NCBI GenBank assembly: GCA_020912385.1
Contig: CP087215.1
Span: forward strand, 1,240,001-1,304,000
DNA: 64,000 bases
Direction of reading: 5' to 3'
Source of the DNA: Neofusicoccum parvum
Lineage: Eukaryota > Ascomycota > Dothideomycetes > Botryosphaeriales > Botryosphaeriaceae
Positions within the stretch are counted from its first letter, which is position 1. Each line of letters starts with the position of its first letter. A program made the translations under genes and the position numbers. The notes beneath the pieces were generated by a model, which had not been told where the DNA came from, ran no database searches, and was given only the letters and a program-made list of their open reading frames with translations. Shown here in pieces: positions 1-12,563 of the stretch.

Positions 1-1375
1 GGCGGCGGGGGAGCAGCGACTGCAGCGTTGCGGTCGAGAGCGACATGGCCTTTGGTTTCCTTGCGTTGGTCTTCTTGCGGGCGTTCCTGCTGCGGACGGG
101 GGTCTCGGTGGCGTCGGCGGAGTCGTCGTCAGAGGAAGAGAGGGGGTCGGCGGCGTGGTCCTCTTCATCGTTGGCAGCATTCCACGCAGCAGCGCGACTA
201 TCTGCCGTGGTGTTCCGGACGGCGACGGCGCGGCGCGGACGTTTCGCCGGCGGCGTCTCCTCTCGCACCTGGATGGATGAGAGCGGGGAAGTCGAGCGCG
301 GCGGCGCCATCGTCTCGCTCAGCACCATCTCGTCCGCCGGCTCCGGCTGCGTGTCCGCGACGCCCAGCGGCGGCAGCTCCGACGCCTCCGAGTACAGACG
401 CTCCGACGAAGTCTCACGCGGCGGCGGCGACACGGCTCCGACCTCCTGCTCCTCGACCACCGGCGGCGACGAGCGAGGCACCAGGACCTCCTCCCTCCCG
501 CGCTCGGCCAACTTGCGCTTCCTCGAGCTCGCCGTGCGCGGCTCCGACCCAAGCGCCGCGCTCTCGACGCCGCCCTTCCGCAGATTCAGCGGCGTCGACT
601 CGTGGTCGGGCTCGAAGTCGCCGAGGCTGTAGTCCAGCGTGAGGCCCGACTCGTCCGCGCTCTCTTCGTCCTCGTTCTCCACGTCGCTCTGCTGCATCAT
701 GCGCAGCAGGCTCGGCTGGCGCGGCCGGCGCCTGAACTTCGACAGCGCGAGCACCGACGTGTCGGCGGCCGGCGTGCCCTGCGCCTTGACGGCCGACGGC
801 GGCGCGTTGTGCCAGTGCGACGACGACGCGCGGCGGACGCGGCTGGCCGTTGCCGGGACCGCTGGCGACGACGACGGCACCGCCGCGCGCTGCTGTCTGC
901 CTCGCATCTCCTCCTCACCCTCCTCCTCCTCCTCAACAGCATCCCCTCCCCTCCCCTCCGCCTCCTCCCTCCGCCGCCTCAGCGCCTCCAGCGCCCTCGC
1001 CTGCCCCTCATCCCTGCGCACCACCTTCTTCGGCACCACCCGGCCCCTCGTCCGCGCATTCCTCCCACCGCCGGCACCGCCAGCGCCCAGCCCGCCCGTC
1101 ATCGTGTAGTCCTCCTCCGCCGCCCGGGGCTCGCGGGCGCGGCGCGCCGCCATCGACGAGATGCGGCCGGGGCGGGTCGAGATGAGGAGGGCGTCGCTGT
1201 CGTCGGTGTCGCCGTCTTCGATGGGGACGGGGGCCACCGTGGGCGGCTTGGTGCTGCTGCCGCGCGAGGGCTTCGCGGCGGGAACGGTCGGCGCGGCGGC
1301 GCGTGTGGCTCGGGTTGTCGTCGTCGTCGTCGTTTGCGACGGCTGGGTTGCGCGCGTGCTGCGCTTGGGCGGCAT
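1..1375 (-). CDS. Partial disordered nuclear protein, AT-hook-like (3' end off window)
   Basis: The frame opens at the ATG at 1375 (MPPKRSTRATQPS) and stays open to the left edge, giving at least 458 codons, so the C-terminus is missing. The protein is basic and low in complexity. It has an Arg/Thr/Ala-rich start, a GRISSMAARRAREP block, a TMTGGLGAGGAGG stretch followed by a basic NARTRGRVVPKKVVRR patch (AT-hook-like GR core), a short FRRRPRQPSLLRMMQQ block, and a DYSLGDFEPDHESTPLNL block, then Ser/Glu/Pro-rich sequence with an ETPPAKRPRR nuclear-localisation-like patch. The short blocks between disordered stretches look like conserved motifs of a chromatin or kinetochore protein, but I cannot name the family. 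No intron is needed in the visible part. The other frames here are GC-rich shadows. Confidence 0.6.
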   Translation of the reverse strand, partial: MPPKRSTRATQPSQTTTTTTTRATRAAAPTVPAAKPSRGSSTKPPTVAPVPIEDGDTDDSDALLISTRPGRISSMAARRAREPRAAEEDYTMTGGLGAGGAGGGRNARTRGRVVPKKVVRRDEGQARALEALRRRREEAEGRGGDAVEEEEEGEEEMRGRQQRAAVPSSSPAVPATASRVRRASSSHWHNAPPSAVKAQGTPAADTSVLALSKFRRRPRQPSLLRMMQQSDVENEDEESADESGLTLDYSLGDFEPDHESTPLNLRKGGVESAALGSEPRTASSRKRKLAERGREEVLVPRSSPPVVEEQEVGAVSPPPRETSSERLYSEASELPPLGVADTQPEPADEMVLSETMAPPRSTSPLSSIQVREETPPAKRPRRAVAVRNTTADSRAAAWNAANDEEDHAADPLSSSDDDSADATETPVRSRNARKKTNARKPKAMSLSTATLQSLLPRR

Positions 1376-1750
1376 GGTAGGCGCGCGCGGTCGGGTTGGC
1401 GAATTGGTTCGCTGTGGGTGTGCGGACGCGCTGGTTGAGATGTCGCGGTGGGTTGTGAGTGGAATTGTCGGTGCGCGGGGTTTTGGCGGTGATGCGCTGG
1501 ATGGTGTTGACGTGTTGACGCGTTTGACCCGAAATCCGCCTCGGCGTTTTTCGATGCGACTGCACGTGACCTCCCACCACCCCGGCGCGAGCGAGCCATA
1601 AAGCTCACGCTTGATTGATCACAGCCAATGGAGGAACGAATTGAGATAACTGATGCTTTTATTTTTGCTCGTGAATTTTGAGTCCGCTGCCTGCCCCTGC
1701 TAACCAAATCCCTTCCCCAGTTGCCCAGTTCATAACAACAGTAGCTCCAC
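1376..1750. other. Intergenic, 375 bases
   Basis: This lies upstream of the partial gene to the left and downstream of the aminopeptidase gene to the right, both on the minus strand. It must hold the promoter of the first and the 3' UTR of the second. The sequence shifts from GC-rich to AT-richer around 1600. I see no RNA gene or repeat. Confidence 0.5.
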
Positions 1751-4005
1751 CTACTCATCTCCGAACAAGTCCTTCTCGACCATCGCTCTACAGATGGGAT
1801 GGTAGAAGTCCTTGTTCCGCTCAAACGTCGCCTTCGCCAGCGGGAAATCGGCCTCCTTAAGCCCCCTGAACAACGGACGCACGAACTTCATGCGGCCAAC
1901 AGTCGCCAACAGCTCCGACGTAGGCTCGTACACGCTAACGGCGCGAGACTTGAGGCCAATCACAAAGTAGCGCGACACGAGCTCAACATTCTTGCTGCTC
2001 GCGAAGCGGTAGTTCTGGCCCATCAAGTCCACGAGTTCGGCCTTCAGTGGCGTGGACCACGTCTGAATCTTCTCCAGGAACACGACGCACTGGTTGCCGC
2101 TCCATGACGCGATGTCGTCCGAGGTAGGCTTGAACGAGGACGTATCACCCTTGTTGGCGGCCTCCCAACGGTCGGCCAGCTGGTAGCACACCTTGACGAG
2201 TGAGTCGTCGAAGTCGGGCTTGGGCGGGTAGCCAGGGGCGTAGAACCACTTGTCCCAGTCGAGATCGTTGAGCTTGGCACTGGCGTCCGAGTCTGAGGCA
2301 AAGAAGTCAAGCAGCGTGGCCTTGAAGTCGTACGAGTCAAGGGACTTGTACTTGTACTTGCTGAAGTAGTGAGGGATGAATTTGTCCCACTTCTCCTTGC
2401 CGACCAGCTTCTCGAGGTAGTAGAGGAAGTTGAAACCCTTCTCATACGGAATGGAAGAAAACGCGTCGTCAGGATCCTTGCCCTTCAGATCAACGATCAA
2501 CTTCGTGAACTCATGATCCGTTCCGAGCCTCTCGACCGAGTCCTGGAGAGCCTTCCAGCCAATAATGGCGGAGAAATCACGGTGAGGTTCTCCATGGATG
2601 GCGGCTTGAATCCTGCGTTCGATGTAGGTGGTCCATCCCTCGTTGAGCCAGAAGTGCTCCCAGCTGGCGTTACTGACGAGATTTCCGCTCCAGCTGTGGG
2701 CAAGCTCGTGCGCAATGACATCGATGTTCTGCTTGTCACCGCTAATGATTGTTGGGGTTGCAAAGGTGTAGATCGGGTTCTCCATGCCTCCATATGGGAA
2801 GCTGTTGGGCAGGACCAGCACGTTGTAAGTCGTCCAGGCGTACTCGTACACAATCTTCTCGGCCGCTTCAAGGAATTTTTCCATGTCGTTCTCCAGCTCC
2901 CACTTGCAGCCAATCAACTCCTCAGGACCAGTCCAAATGGTGCTACGAGGGCCAATAGAGGCACTAGCAAGATCGCCTGATGCAACAGCGAACAGATAGC
3001 TGGGAATGGGGATTTGCTGCTTGAAGGTGTAGAGCAAAGTACCCGGAACACCATCATTGCCGGACTGGAACTCTTTGGCACCGGTAGGAAGGCCACTGGC
3101 AAGAACGGGGAGAGGAGAGCGGATGTTGAAGTCAACAGTAGACTTGACATCAGGAGTGTCCTGGCAGGGGAAGACGGATCTGGCGTGGATAGCCTGGCAC
3201 TGGGAGACTATCAACCGTTCAGCATAAGGCGGACTTGCTCGAAAAACAATACATACACATGTAGGGGTGCTTCTTGTTCGAAGTCTGAGCCGGTGTCATC
3301 CATTGCAGCGCAGTGCACTGCTCCGTAGTGCTGAGAGAGATCTGGAAGTAAGTCAGACGTGCCACGAAAACAAGACTCCCCGACCACACATACATCGATA
3401 GCAATCTGCTTGTCCTTCTCGACACCCTTCCCCAGCTTGATCGACAGAGGGCTGCCATACGGCTCCGAACGGGCAGCAAGATCCCACTTCGCAGACTCGC
3501 CATCGACCTTGACATCCTTGACGTCGAGGTAGCTACACCCACATCAGCGGACCCCCACGTCCCCAGAACAAAAGCAGGCAACAACGAAACCACAAACCTC
3601 GTGTCCAAAATCACTTCCTCCGCCTCCTTGTCCGTGAGGCTCTTCAGCAGCAGCACGACATTGCCCCAAAGCCTCCTCTTCTCGAAATCGATCTCCAAGT
3701 TCGCCGTCGTGTGGGTGGTGATGAAGCTTTCCATCCCGCATCAGCCAAGGGCCCCGCATCCGCCATCAAACCCACCCCCACCCCGCGGCACCGCGGCCGA
3801 AACGAAAAACAAAGCACGTGCGCCGGACTCACTTGTGGTAGTTGCTCAGCGTGTTCGGGTCCCTCGGCGCATTGACCGAGAGCGCGGGGGCGAAGCGCGT
3901 CACCATGGTGGCAGCGAAGCCGCGGGACTGCTGGCTGCTGCTGCGGCGGGAGAGGGAGGTCAAGAACTGCGGTGCCTGTGGGAGGTAGGATCGCAGGCGG
4001 TTCAT
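1751..4005 (-). CDS. Leukotriene A4 hydrolase / M1 aminopeptidase
   Basis: Five exons: 4005-3833, 3726-3598, 3532-3394, 3341-3257 and 3207-1751. They join in frame to 660 residues, normal for fungal LTA4H with a small N-terminal extension. This bifunctional zinc enzyme hydrolyses epoxides and trims N-terminal residues from peptides. Visible signatures are the exopeptidase motif GGMEN (315-319), the zinc site HELAH (342-346) and the third zinc ligand Glu365 in WLNEGW. The C-terminal half matches the helical domain of the family. Two in-frame ATGs exist: 4005 gives a 33-residue Arg/Ser-rich leader lacking acidic residues (MNRLRSYLPQ...) that looks like a mitochondrial presequence, and 3906 (MVTRFAP, good context CCACCATGG) gives the cytosolic form. 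All introns are GT-AG with donors GTGAGT, GTTTGT, GTATGT and GTATGT. Confidence 0.93.
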
Positions 4006-5084
4006 TGACGAACGAAGAAGCTTGGGAGTGGTGAGCGCGGGCGAGGTCGTCGGTGGCTGATGTTGTCATTGGGCGGCGGGGCCTGGCGGTGGGGAGCGCC
4101 GCTCCGAAAATCACACGTGATGCATCGTTTTTGGAAGGTGGGACGGCGGGCAGACACCCCTCCGTGCATGCAGGTCACACTACGCGGGGGATTTCGAGCG
4201 GAATGAGAGTTTTGAGGGATCTTAATCAGGGCACAGGGGCACACGGTACTGCAGGTGATAGTCCAGATTTTTCTCGGCAGGTACATGAGTAACCTTCAAC
4301 GCGTTCGCCGTCACACATCTCCGGACTCTTTTCATCCGGAAGAATGATCCCACTGCAGACGATCCACCCTCGTTGTCCCCTTGCTTCCAGGCCATATCAC
4401 TCTCCACTGATGCCATCAGCTGAAGCACCCCCTCTATACAACAAAGGATCATCCATTTTATTCCAGTCCATCCCTCTTACTATTCTACAAGCTCACGCGC
4501 CGAAGCTCCGAGGCTCGCCCGCCAAAAAGGGATTCAACCAAAGAAGCCCTTTCATGTCTACCACCCATTTCCACGCAATGCTACCTTATAATGAGAAAAG
4601 AGAAATGGCCCTGTTTTCCACGAGTTGTTTTTCTGCGTCGTCACTGTCGTCCCGGCCCCATTTGCACCGATTAATGCCGTCATCAGATATGTGCTCGAAA
4701 TCCCTCTTCTTGAAACCCGAATTCTCCAAAAAGCACTAACAATGAAAATGAGACGAATGAGAAGGCCAGCTTCTTGCTGGCAGGCGTTGAACGCTGAGGG
4801 TACTCAAGCAATGGCGGAGGATTGTCGGTAGGTTCGTGTGCTGTGCGCCGGTTGAAAGATTTGGCTTCACAATGGGTTGCAAAAGAATGGAAGTGCAAAA
4901 TTGCGCGTATACCATGAGGTGGAAAATCATTTCCGTATGGAGTCAAAGCATCTGTCCGGATACTGCTGTACTTTGATCTGAATGTCAAAGTAATCCAGAC
5001 TGATGCTTCAACTCCCTTCAACGAGCTTGGTTTGATTTGGAGGCCTCCATTGTTTTTGCGACCTATTGTTGGCGTGTTGTGGAT
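4006..5084. other. Intergenic, about 1.1 kb
   Basis: This sits between the aminopeptidase start and the stop of the Ran-binding protein gene, both on the minus strand. It should hold the aminopeptidase promoter (GC-rich 4006-4130) and the 3' UTR of the Ran-binding gene. ORFs here are short and lack coding character. No RNA gene or repeat is evident. Confidence 0.5.
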
Positions 5085-6947
5085 TTACATCTCCTTCTGG
5101 ATCGCGGCGACCTTGTCCCAAAGCGCCTCTGCGTTTGGCTGCTTCATCTACAGTACAGTCAGTTTCCGTCACACCAAACCACCATGGAAGGACGCTTACC
5201 TTGAGTTGCAGCGTCTCGAGTTCATTACCGTCGATCGTGCCCATGAAGAGAATGTAGCCGTTGGCTGGCTTATCACCCTTCACATCGCCGACCTTGAGTT
5301 CCTTCTGAATAGGCGAGTTCAGGACAACCCTGTGGGAGCCGTCCGCACGCATCACGAAACGAGCCTTCTTAGGAGCCTTCTCCTCAGCCTCCTCGGCAGA
5401 CTGCTTGTGTACATTGACCTTGAGGTTGCCCAGACCACGCTCCTTCCACTCCTTCTTGGTATCCGTAACCTTGACAAAGTTGTAGAGCTTGGCGCGGCAG
5501 ACGAAAATAGTCTCCTCGTTCTCCTCACCGGTTTCGACTACGATGGCCGCGTTAGATCCAGCTCCAAGTCGTTTTGTCGTTGACGTACCATCCTGCTCGA
5601 AGAACCGCTCGTCCTTCACATCTTCCTCATTCGTTGGACTCAAAACCTTGTCCTTGTCCGCATCACCTTCCTCATCACCTGAACCGTCCTCGTCTTCCTT
5701 CTCCTCCTTTGCCGCACCAAATGGTTTAGCAGGCTTGTCGCTCAGGCCAGTGATCTTAGGACCGCTGCCTCCACCAAAGCTGGTAAGCTTTCCACCAGCA
5801 CTGCCGAAACCACCGCCAAAACCTCCTCCAAGAGCCCCGAAACCAGAGGGAGCGGCGGCTGCAAAGGGAGACTTGTTCTCGGAGGTGGAAGATAGGCCGC
5901 CAAAAGCAGAGGGTGTGCTACTTGTCAGACCGGTAATTGAGGGTTTCGCTGAAGCGGTTGCAGATCCGAAGGGACTAGCGGGCTTTGATGTGGCGAGAGC
6001 GCCGAATCCTGACGTAGAAGAGCCCGCAAGAGCACCAAAACCAGAGGCCTTGAACGCGCTCTCGGATGTCTGGGGTTGAGAGACGGTGGGTGTAGGAGAC
6101 TTGCTAGCAGCTAGGGCGGCAAAGGGCGAGGTGGCAGAAGTGTTTGCGAAACCGCTTGACTGTGGTATCTTAAATCAGTCAACAATTAATGTATGTGAAA
6201 TGATATGAAGCACGGACGCACCTTGGTTTCTGAGGCCTTGGTTTCCTCGTTCTTGTCTGGCTCAGGGCTGTTGCTGTCTCTATGCCGCTTTGTCTTCGGC
6301 TCATCGGCGGACTTCTTCTCGGCATCTTTCTTCTCCGCTACAGTGGCATTCTTGACTTCCGTGGATGGCTTGTCGTCCTCGTCTTCAAATTCCTCGCGGT
6401 TTCGCTTACCCTTGGGGCTCAACATGGCTCCCTTGCGTGTCCGCTCGGCGGAGCTTGATGGCGTGCTAGAGCGTTCTTTGATAGTGCCGTTCTTGTCGTT
6501 CTCGCCAGACGTCTTCCGCTTGGTCAATTCAGGCTGGCCGGTGAGGGTGATATCCCTTGAGCGCTTCCTGCCCTGCTTCTCCACCCTGATGCCTTGGCCT
6601 TCCTCGCCTCCCATGTCCTCGAAGCTTCTCTTCTTCCGCAGACGGCCTCTTGGTTCCTCATTGTTCTTGGTGTTCTCTGCAGTCTCGACTGCTATGGCTC
6701 CCTTGGACGTGTCGGAAGCGCCGGACATCTCGTGGTCGTCGTCGGAGAGGATCTCCTTAGGCAAGCCGGCGATCGACGTTTTCTTCAGCTTCTCGCGCAC
6801 AGGACGCTCGGCGCCTTCCGTGTCGCTGGCTTGAGCGAGGCTCTTGAGCGATCCCGAGGATGCGACCCTGTCGGCGGGGGTGATGTCGGCAGCTGGGTTT
6901 TCCGTGTGAGACGGTTCAGGCTCCTGGGCCTGTTCGGCGCGCGCCAT
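5085..6947 (-). CDS. RanBP3/Yrb2-type Ran-binding protein with FG repeats
   Basis: Exons 6947-6222, 6159-5589, 5537-5200 and 5147-5085 join to 565 residues. The N-terminal 240 residues are charged and disordered, with several Lys/Arg patches (GRLRKKRSFED, GRKRSRD). Residues about 243-415 are rich in FG-type repeats (GFGALAG, PFAAL, GFGGGFG). A Ran-binding domain occupies about 420-560: ERFFEQDVETGEENEETIF, AKLYNF, WKERGLGNLKVNV and ARFVMRADG. The WKERG..LKVNV and RFVMR phrases resemble Yrb2/Hba1/RanBP3 more than Nup50, so I infer a Ran-GTP-binding cofactor of CRM1 export in the nucleus; a Nup2/Nup50-like nucleoporin is the alternative. The intron at 5588-5538 is 51 bases with no stop, so retention would insert 17 residues inside the Ran-binding domain. 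The family reading ..EQDVETGEE.. supports splicing it out. Confidence 0.88.
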
Positions 6948-7986
6948 TGTTGATGTGGGTGATGGTAATTGTGCGAACAGAGTGTGGGCAAAGTGGAAAG
7001 CTGTTCTCGTGCTGTCTTATCCAAAATGACGCCGTGGCCGTGCGTGCGCGCGAGCCGCCAACGAGGACGTGGGTGAGGTGTTCGGTCGGGTCTTCCGTGC
7101 GCCGGGCGATGCGGCGGGAGAGGCTCAGGCAGCGGGCGGCCCTGGCTGCGCTTTGGAGTTTGTGTCAGTGGGCAGCGCGTGGTGGTGAAGCGAACCGGTG
7201 AGAGAAAAGACAACTGACCTGGCGAACGGCGGCGATAGAAGCGATAAGATCTGCGAGCTATGTGGGGATGATGGCGGTACCGCCGCACGAAGATGAGCAG
7301 GTCCGCGGGTGTCTCAGACCCTTGCTCCGCCTTTGGCTGTCGTGTGCCAAACGTGCGTCCTGGTGCTGCGCGTATAGGGCAGGGCGTTGGGGCTTGGGGT
7401 GGGCAAGATGGAGTGGAAAGAGGCGCAGCGGATGGTTTGTGGGTGATGGCGAGACGGGACGTGTACGGGCGCGATGTTCCCAGAACGCGGCCAGCAAGAT
7501 GAGGCTACACAAAAGCGGCAGGTAAGACACGGCAGCGCAAAGCCGTGGACGGTGCTGGAGGGCGTCGAGGGTCGAGTTGTGTAGGTGTTTTGGCTCGACT
7601 CGACCCCACCGCGAGCAACGACATCGGCTCGGAAACGCCCGCTAAGAGCTGAGCCGCCCAATTGCCTTGGAAGCCCAAAATGAAGCTGCAGCGACATATT
7701 ATTCTCCGACACGCACGCACAAAATCTTACATTGCCTATCTGACTTATGGCTGCAGCTTCGAGTAAAGCCCCGATTTTCCCGGCCGTCCGAATGGCGCCA
7801 ACGCATGCGCCTGCAGCACAAATGGAGAGACCAACGCCGCTGCTAATCCCAGGTGCCGCCACTAATAACACAAGGACCATCTGCGAAAATATTGGAGCCT
7901 GCAGGCACCCAGAGCCCTGCTCCAGTCGTCAATGGGTATTCTCAAGACACCACGCTGAATAAAATGCAAAACACCTCCGCTTCTCT
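6948..7986. other. Intergenic, about 1.0 kb
   Basis: This is upstream of the Ran-binding protein gene and downstream of the YIPF6-like gene, both on the minus strand. It is GC-rich near 7050-7450, consistent with a promoter and 5' UTR, and more mixed towards 7986. Open frames are short and arginine-rich, typical of GC-rich non-coding DNA. No RNA gene or repeat is seen. Confidence 0.45.
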
Positions 7987-8979
7987 CTAGCTAATGAAGC
8001 ACAGGCAGCCCAGGCTCACGTAGAAAACGAACAGTGGGTAGACTGCGATACCGACCCGGTTGCGCACCACTCCAGACCCGCCGAGAATGCTGATGCCTGC
8101 GGCAAGGGACCAAACAACCAAGGCAATGTATACGGGAATGCGAATGATCGTGTGAACGCCAACGGCACTGAGGATGGACGCGATGACGAGCGGGAACAGC
8201 GTGTAGCCGATGATGCAGACAGACTGGAGGAATGATCTGAACCCTGTTAGCGAGAGCGCAGACGGGAGAAACGCAACACATACATGCTACCACCCAGAAG
8301 CTTGATTTGCAGCGTGACCATGGCCTCACCAATCCAGACCATAGCGAAGACACCGGAAAACACAAGCGACTTCTGCTCGTCGCGCGCGGGGCGGGACAGG
8401 AAGAAGCTCAGGAGAAGGCAGAAGATCAGCGGGCCCCAGAGGTCCCAGTTGCGCAGGCCCTCGCTCATGCTGCCCTGGAGCACAGCCTCTGCGTCTGGCC
8501 AGCGGCCGACAATATTCCTCAAGCCACCGGCAGCGCCGGCCTCTCCGCGCTCTTCAGCGGCCATGCCGCCACCGCTCTGGAGCATGCCACCGAGCAAGTA
8601 CTTGGGCCACAACACCTGGCGCATCTTCTCCCATATTGCCAGTAGGTCTCTCGACAGCGTCTCCCAGACAGTCTCGTCGATGGTGTTTGTAGGCGCGCGG
8701 CGGTCCTCGCCGGGGATAGATGAAGTCAGGTAGTTCTGGGTGTCGCGGCTGCCGGAACCTTGCGATTGAATGTTTCCGGTGAGTGGCGCGCGGTCGGAGG
8801 TGGACTGGCCCAGGGGATCATCGAGGTCGTCGAGAGTAGCTGTTTGCCTGTTCAGCGCGATGTTCGGAGCATTTGCGCTGCGGCTGCCTACCGTCATCGG
8901 GGTCGATCATGTGGTCGCGCTCTATGGCGTCGTTGTCGTAGGAGTTGCTCGACTGAGCAGTGGGCATCATTCCGGCCAT
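7987..8979 (-). CDS. YIPF6/Yip4-type Yip1-domain Golgi membrane protein
   Basis: Exons 8979-8892, 8839-8284 and 8236-7987 join to 297 residues. The N-terminal 95 residues are polar (MAGMMPTAQSSNSYDND...), followed by the family phrase TIDETVWETLSRDL and LRQVLWPK-like sequence (MRQVLWPKYLL), then WDLWGPLIFCLLLSFFLS, which opens the first of about five membrane helices. The remainder is hydrophobic (FSGVFAMVWIGEA, SFLQSVCIIGYTLFPL, IPVYIALVVWSLAAG, AVYPLFVFYVSLGCL). Yip1-family proteins bind Rab GTPases and act in ER-Golgi vesicle traffic; the DLWGP phrase is characteristic of the YIPF6/Yip4 branch. The gene is divergent from GALT across a 593-base promoter region. The phases of all junctions agree and both introns are about 50 bases, so I am confident in the structure. 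Confidence 0.88.
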
Positions 8980-9572
8980 ACTGAAATTTTGGCTGGGTGC
9001 AGGTGAACGGGGAGTGAGAGCTGGACGCCGCGTCACAGAAGCCACGAAGCTACACGTTTCGAGCTCACGAAGGGAACCGTGGCCCGTGCGCCCCGTCGGG
9101 CTGGATAAACGTGCATGCGGCGCGCGGGCTCCGGGTTGCCCCTCCTCCATGCGTCATTCCGACCAGCAAATCCCCAGACCCCGCATCCCCAAGCGTAAAG
9201 GTGAAGCTGTAAGTGATTTCCAGTACTATGCGAGACCCTCAGATATTTATCCGCCGGATTGTTTCATTCCTCTTTTTGTACATATCCCCGCGTGATCCTC
9301 AATCGCTGGGCCGCCTCAATCCCTCGGGGTTCGCCGATCACGAGGTGAATGCGGCTTTTCCACTCATTAATGCAACTCTGCGCCTCAACCCCATCCAGCT
9401 CCGGCGCTATGAAATCAAGTTCTCCGTCTGTTCGCGCCTCGTTTAAATCTCTGCCTTGTCCCTCGACATCTCGCTCCTAGCTTTTTCCTCAGCGTACTCT
9501 CGCCCAACAGCCCACCATTTCCCACTAACCATTCCCAGCCGGACTTCCTCTGGAGATATTGCACCACCCGCC
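8980..9572. promoter_or_regulatory. Divergent promoter region YIPF6-like / GALT
   Basis: This 593-base region separates two divergently transcribed genes. A GATATTTATCC stretch near 9240 is AT-rich and TATA-like relative to the GALT start at 9573. The last 120 bases before GALT are pyrimidine-rich, as is common for fungal 5' leaders. No binding site is assigned. Confidence 0.45.
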
Positions 9573-10846
<1,274 letters not shown>

Positions 10847-11060
10847 ATGGAAGGTGTATAACAAGCAGCATATAGAGCGTGATATCAAAAGTGGTCGGAT
10901 GATGACAGTGTTATTAGATTTCTATACTTCATTTCAGACGTTTGAATATGCCCAGGCATTCTTCATTTGCTCCATGCGCTGCCACCCCACTCTGCGTGAT
11001 GTTTTGGCTTTGTACAGCGCCATTGCACTTTCCCCATCCACAGACCATCAGAAGACGGCT
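10847..11060. other. Convergent 3' intergenic region
   Basis: This 214-base AT-richer gap lies between the tail-to-tail stops of GALT (plus) and the ketoacyl reductase (minus). It likely contains both 3' UTRs and polyadenylation signals. Nothing else is seen. Confidence 0.5.
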
Positions 11061-12115
11061 TTACGCAACCTTCTTGCCCTCCCTCTCCGCCTTCCTCAGC
11101 GCCCTCTTCCTGATGCCCTCATGCATATCCTTGTTGATCTTCAACACCAACGCATTCATGGTGCCGGCCACATTCGTGATCCACCAGAGCATCAACCCAT
11201 GGCTCCAGAACGGCGTGGACGTGTACGCCACACCCTGGGAGCCGCCGCTCCTCCCGATCTTGCCCAACGCAGCCGCCACAAACGCCTTTGGCGTGGGAAT
11301 CATCGCCGACGCGCGCCTGATCTTGCTCATCGCCGACGTGACCAGATACGACTGCACCAGCTGGACGGTGACGCCGTGGGGCGCCAGCTCGCCGCCCAGG
11401 GCGGTACTCCAGTGCTGCAGGAAGGCCTTGCTGCCGCTGTAGGTGGCCAGCAGGGGGGTGGGCATGACGCCGCCGAACGAGGCCATGGTCAGGATCAGGC
11501 CCTTCTTCCGGGCGACCAGCTTGGGGGCGACGATCTGGGTGACGCGCAGGGTGCCGAAGCAGTTGACGGTGATGATGTCGCGCATCTCGGCGGCCGGGGT
11601 CAGCACGAACGGCACGGGGATGCTGTGGCTGAGCCCGACGTTGTTGATCAGGACGGCCACGTCCAGGTCGGCGATCAGCGCGGCCAGCGCGGCGAAGTCG
11701 GCGTCGCGGTTCGCGGCGAAGTCCATGGCCAGCACGCGCGTCTGCGCGCCCGGGTGCTTGGCGCTGATGTCCGAGGCCAGGGCTTCGAGCTTGGAGAGCG
11801 TGCGGGAGACGAGGACGATGTTGAAGCCGCGCTTGGCGAGCGCGAGGGCGTATTCTTTGCCGATGCCGTCGCTGGCGCCGGTGACGATGGCCCAGGAGCC
11901 TTTGGGGCCGAACTTGGAGAGCTGGAGGACGGCATGCGTGGTCAGTGGCAGGGGCTCTTGCGAGGGCGGAGGTGTTGAGGGTTGGTGCGTACCGAGGTGC
12001 CCGGCAGGACGAACAGGCTCAGAAGCACGCGCACATAGTTGGCGATTTTGACGGCAGTCCAGGCAGCGCCAATGGCAGCAAGACCGAGGACGACGGGCTG
12101 CGGGAGGGAGTCCAT
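11061..12115 (-). CDS. Very-long-chain 3-ketoacyl-CoA reductase (ER, SDR family)
   Basis: Exons 12115-11993 and 11921-11061 give 327 residues, the length of Ifa38/KAR. The enzyme performs the NADPH-dependent first reduction of the fatty-acid elongation cycle in the ER membrane. It has an N-terminal hydrophobic anchor ([12 protein letters not shown] and [10 protein letters not shown]), the cofactor motif TGASDGIG (55-62), the NNVG motif, the catalytic Ser in TMASFGG (about 189), and Tyr202-xxx-Lys206 in TYSGSK. The last four residues KKVA form a KKxx dilysine ER-retrieval signal. The intron sits just after the membrane anchor at phase 0. It is divergent from ERG28 across 448 bases, so two ER lipid-synthesis genes share one upstream region. 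Confidence 0.93.
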
Positions 12116-12563
12116 GGTGGGGGTGGGGGGTGGATGGGTTGGTGGAGGAGGAGGGGGAGCGAAGCTTGCGAGGCAGATGTGGTTGGGGCAACTTTTTGGC
12201 TCGGAGCAGGGACCAGCTACCCAAGCGTCAGGCACATGCTCAGCTTACCGTCAGCTGAACGGCGCCGGGCAATTGATATAGCACTCGAGCTCTGCAAATG
12301 ACCCGAGGCCCCGATAAGGCGGTCGGCGCGCCAGTTCCATTATTCTCCGATGCTCAATGGGCGGTTTGGTTGCGCGGGAGCCTCGCGCCATGGCCCGCGG
12401 AGCTTGGACCAAGCTCTCACCACGCGCTCGTCCGTCGCCCGCCGCGCAGAACTCAGTGCTCTAACCTGACCACCAGCTCCTACGCCGCTCTCCCTTTTCT
12501 CTCCGTGCAGACACGCTCTCGCCGACACTTTTGCGCTCCGACCGGCCGCGCAACACCGCCGCA
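12116..12563. promoter_or_regulatory. Shared divergent promoter of KAR and ERG28
   Basis: This 448-base region holds the 5' ends of the ketoacyl-CoA reductase (minus) and ERG28 (plus). The KAR side is purine-rich on the plus strand (12116-12160). The central part, 12290-12330, is AT-richer. I do not see a clear sterol response element by eye. Confidence 0.5.

Noticed and set aside
28..1824. Several long open frames on both strands (100-280 codons) rich in Arg, Pro and Ala
   Set aside because: They are GC-rich shadows of the minus-strand frame starting at 1375, which alone shows motif-like blocks and a good start.
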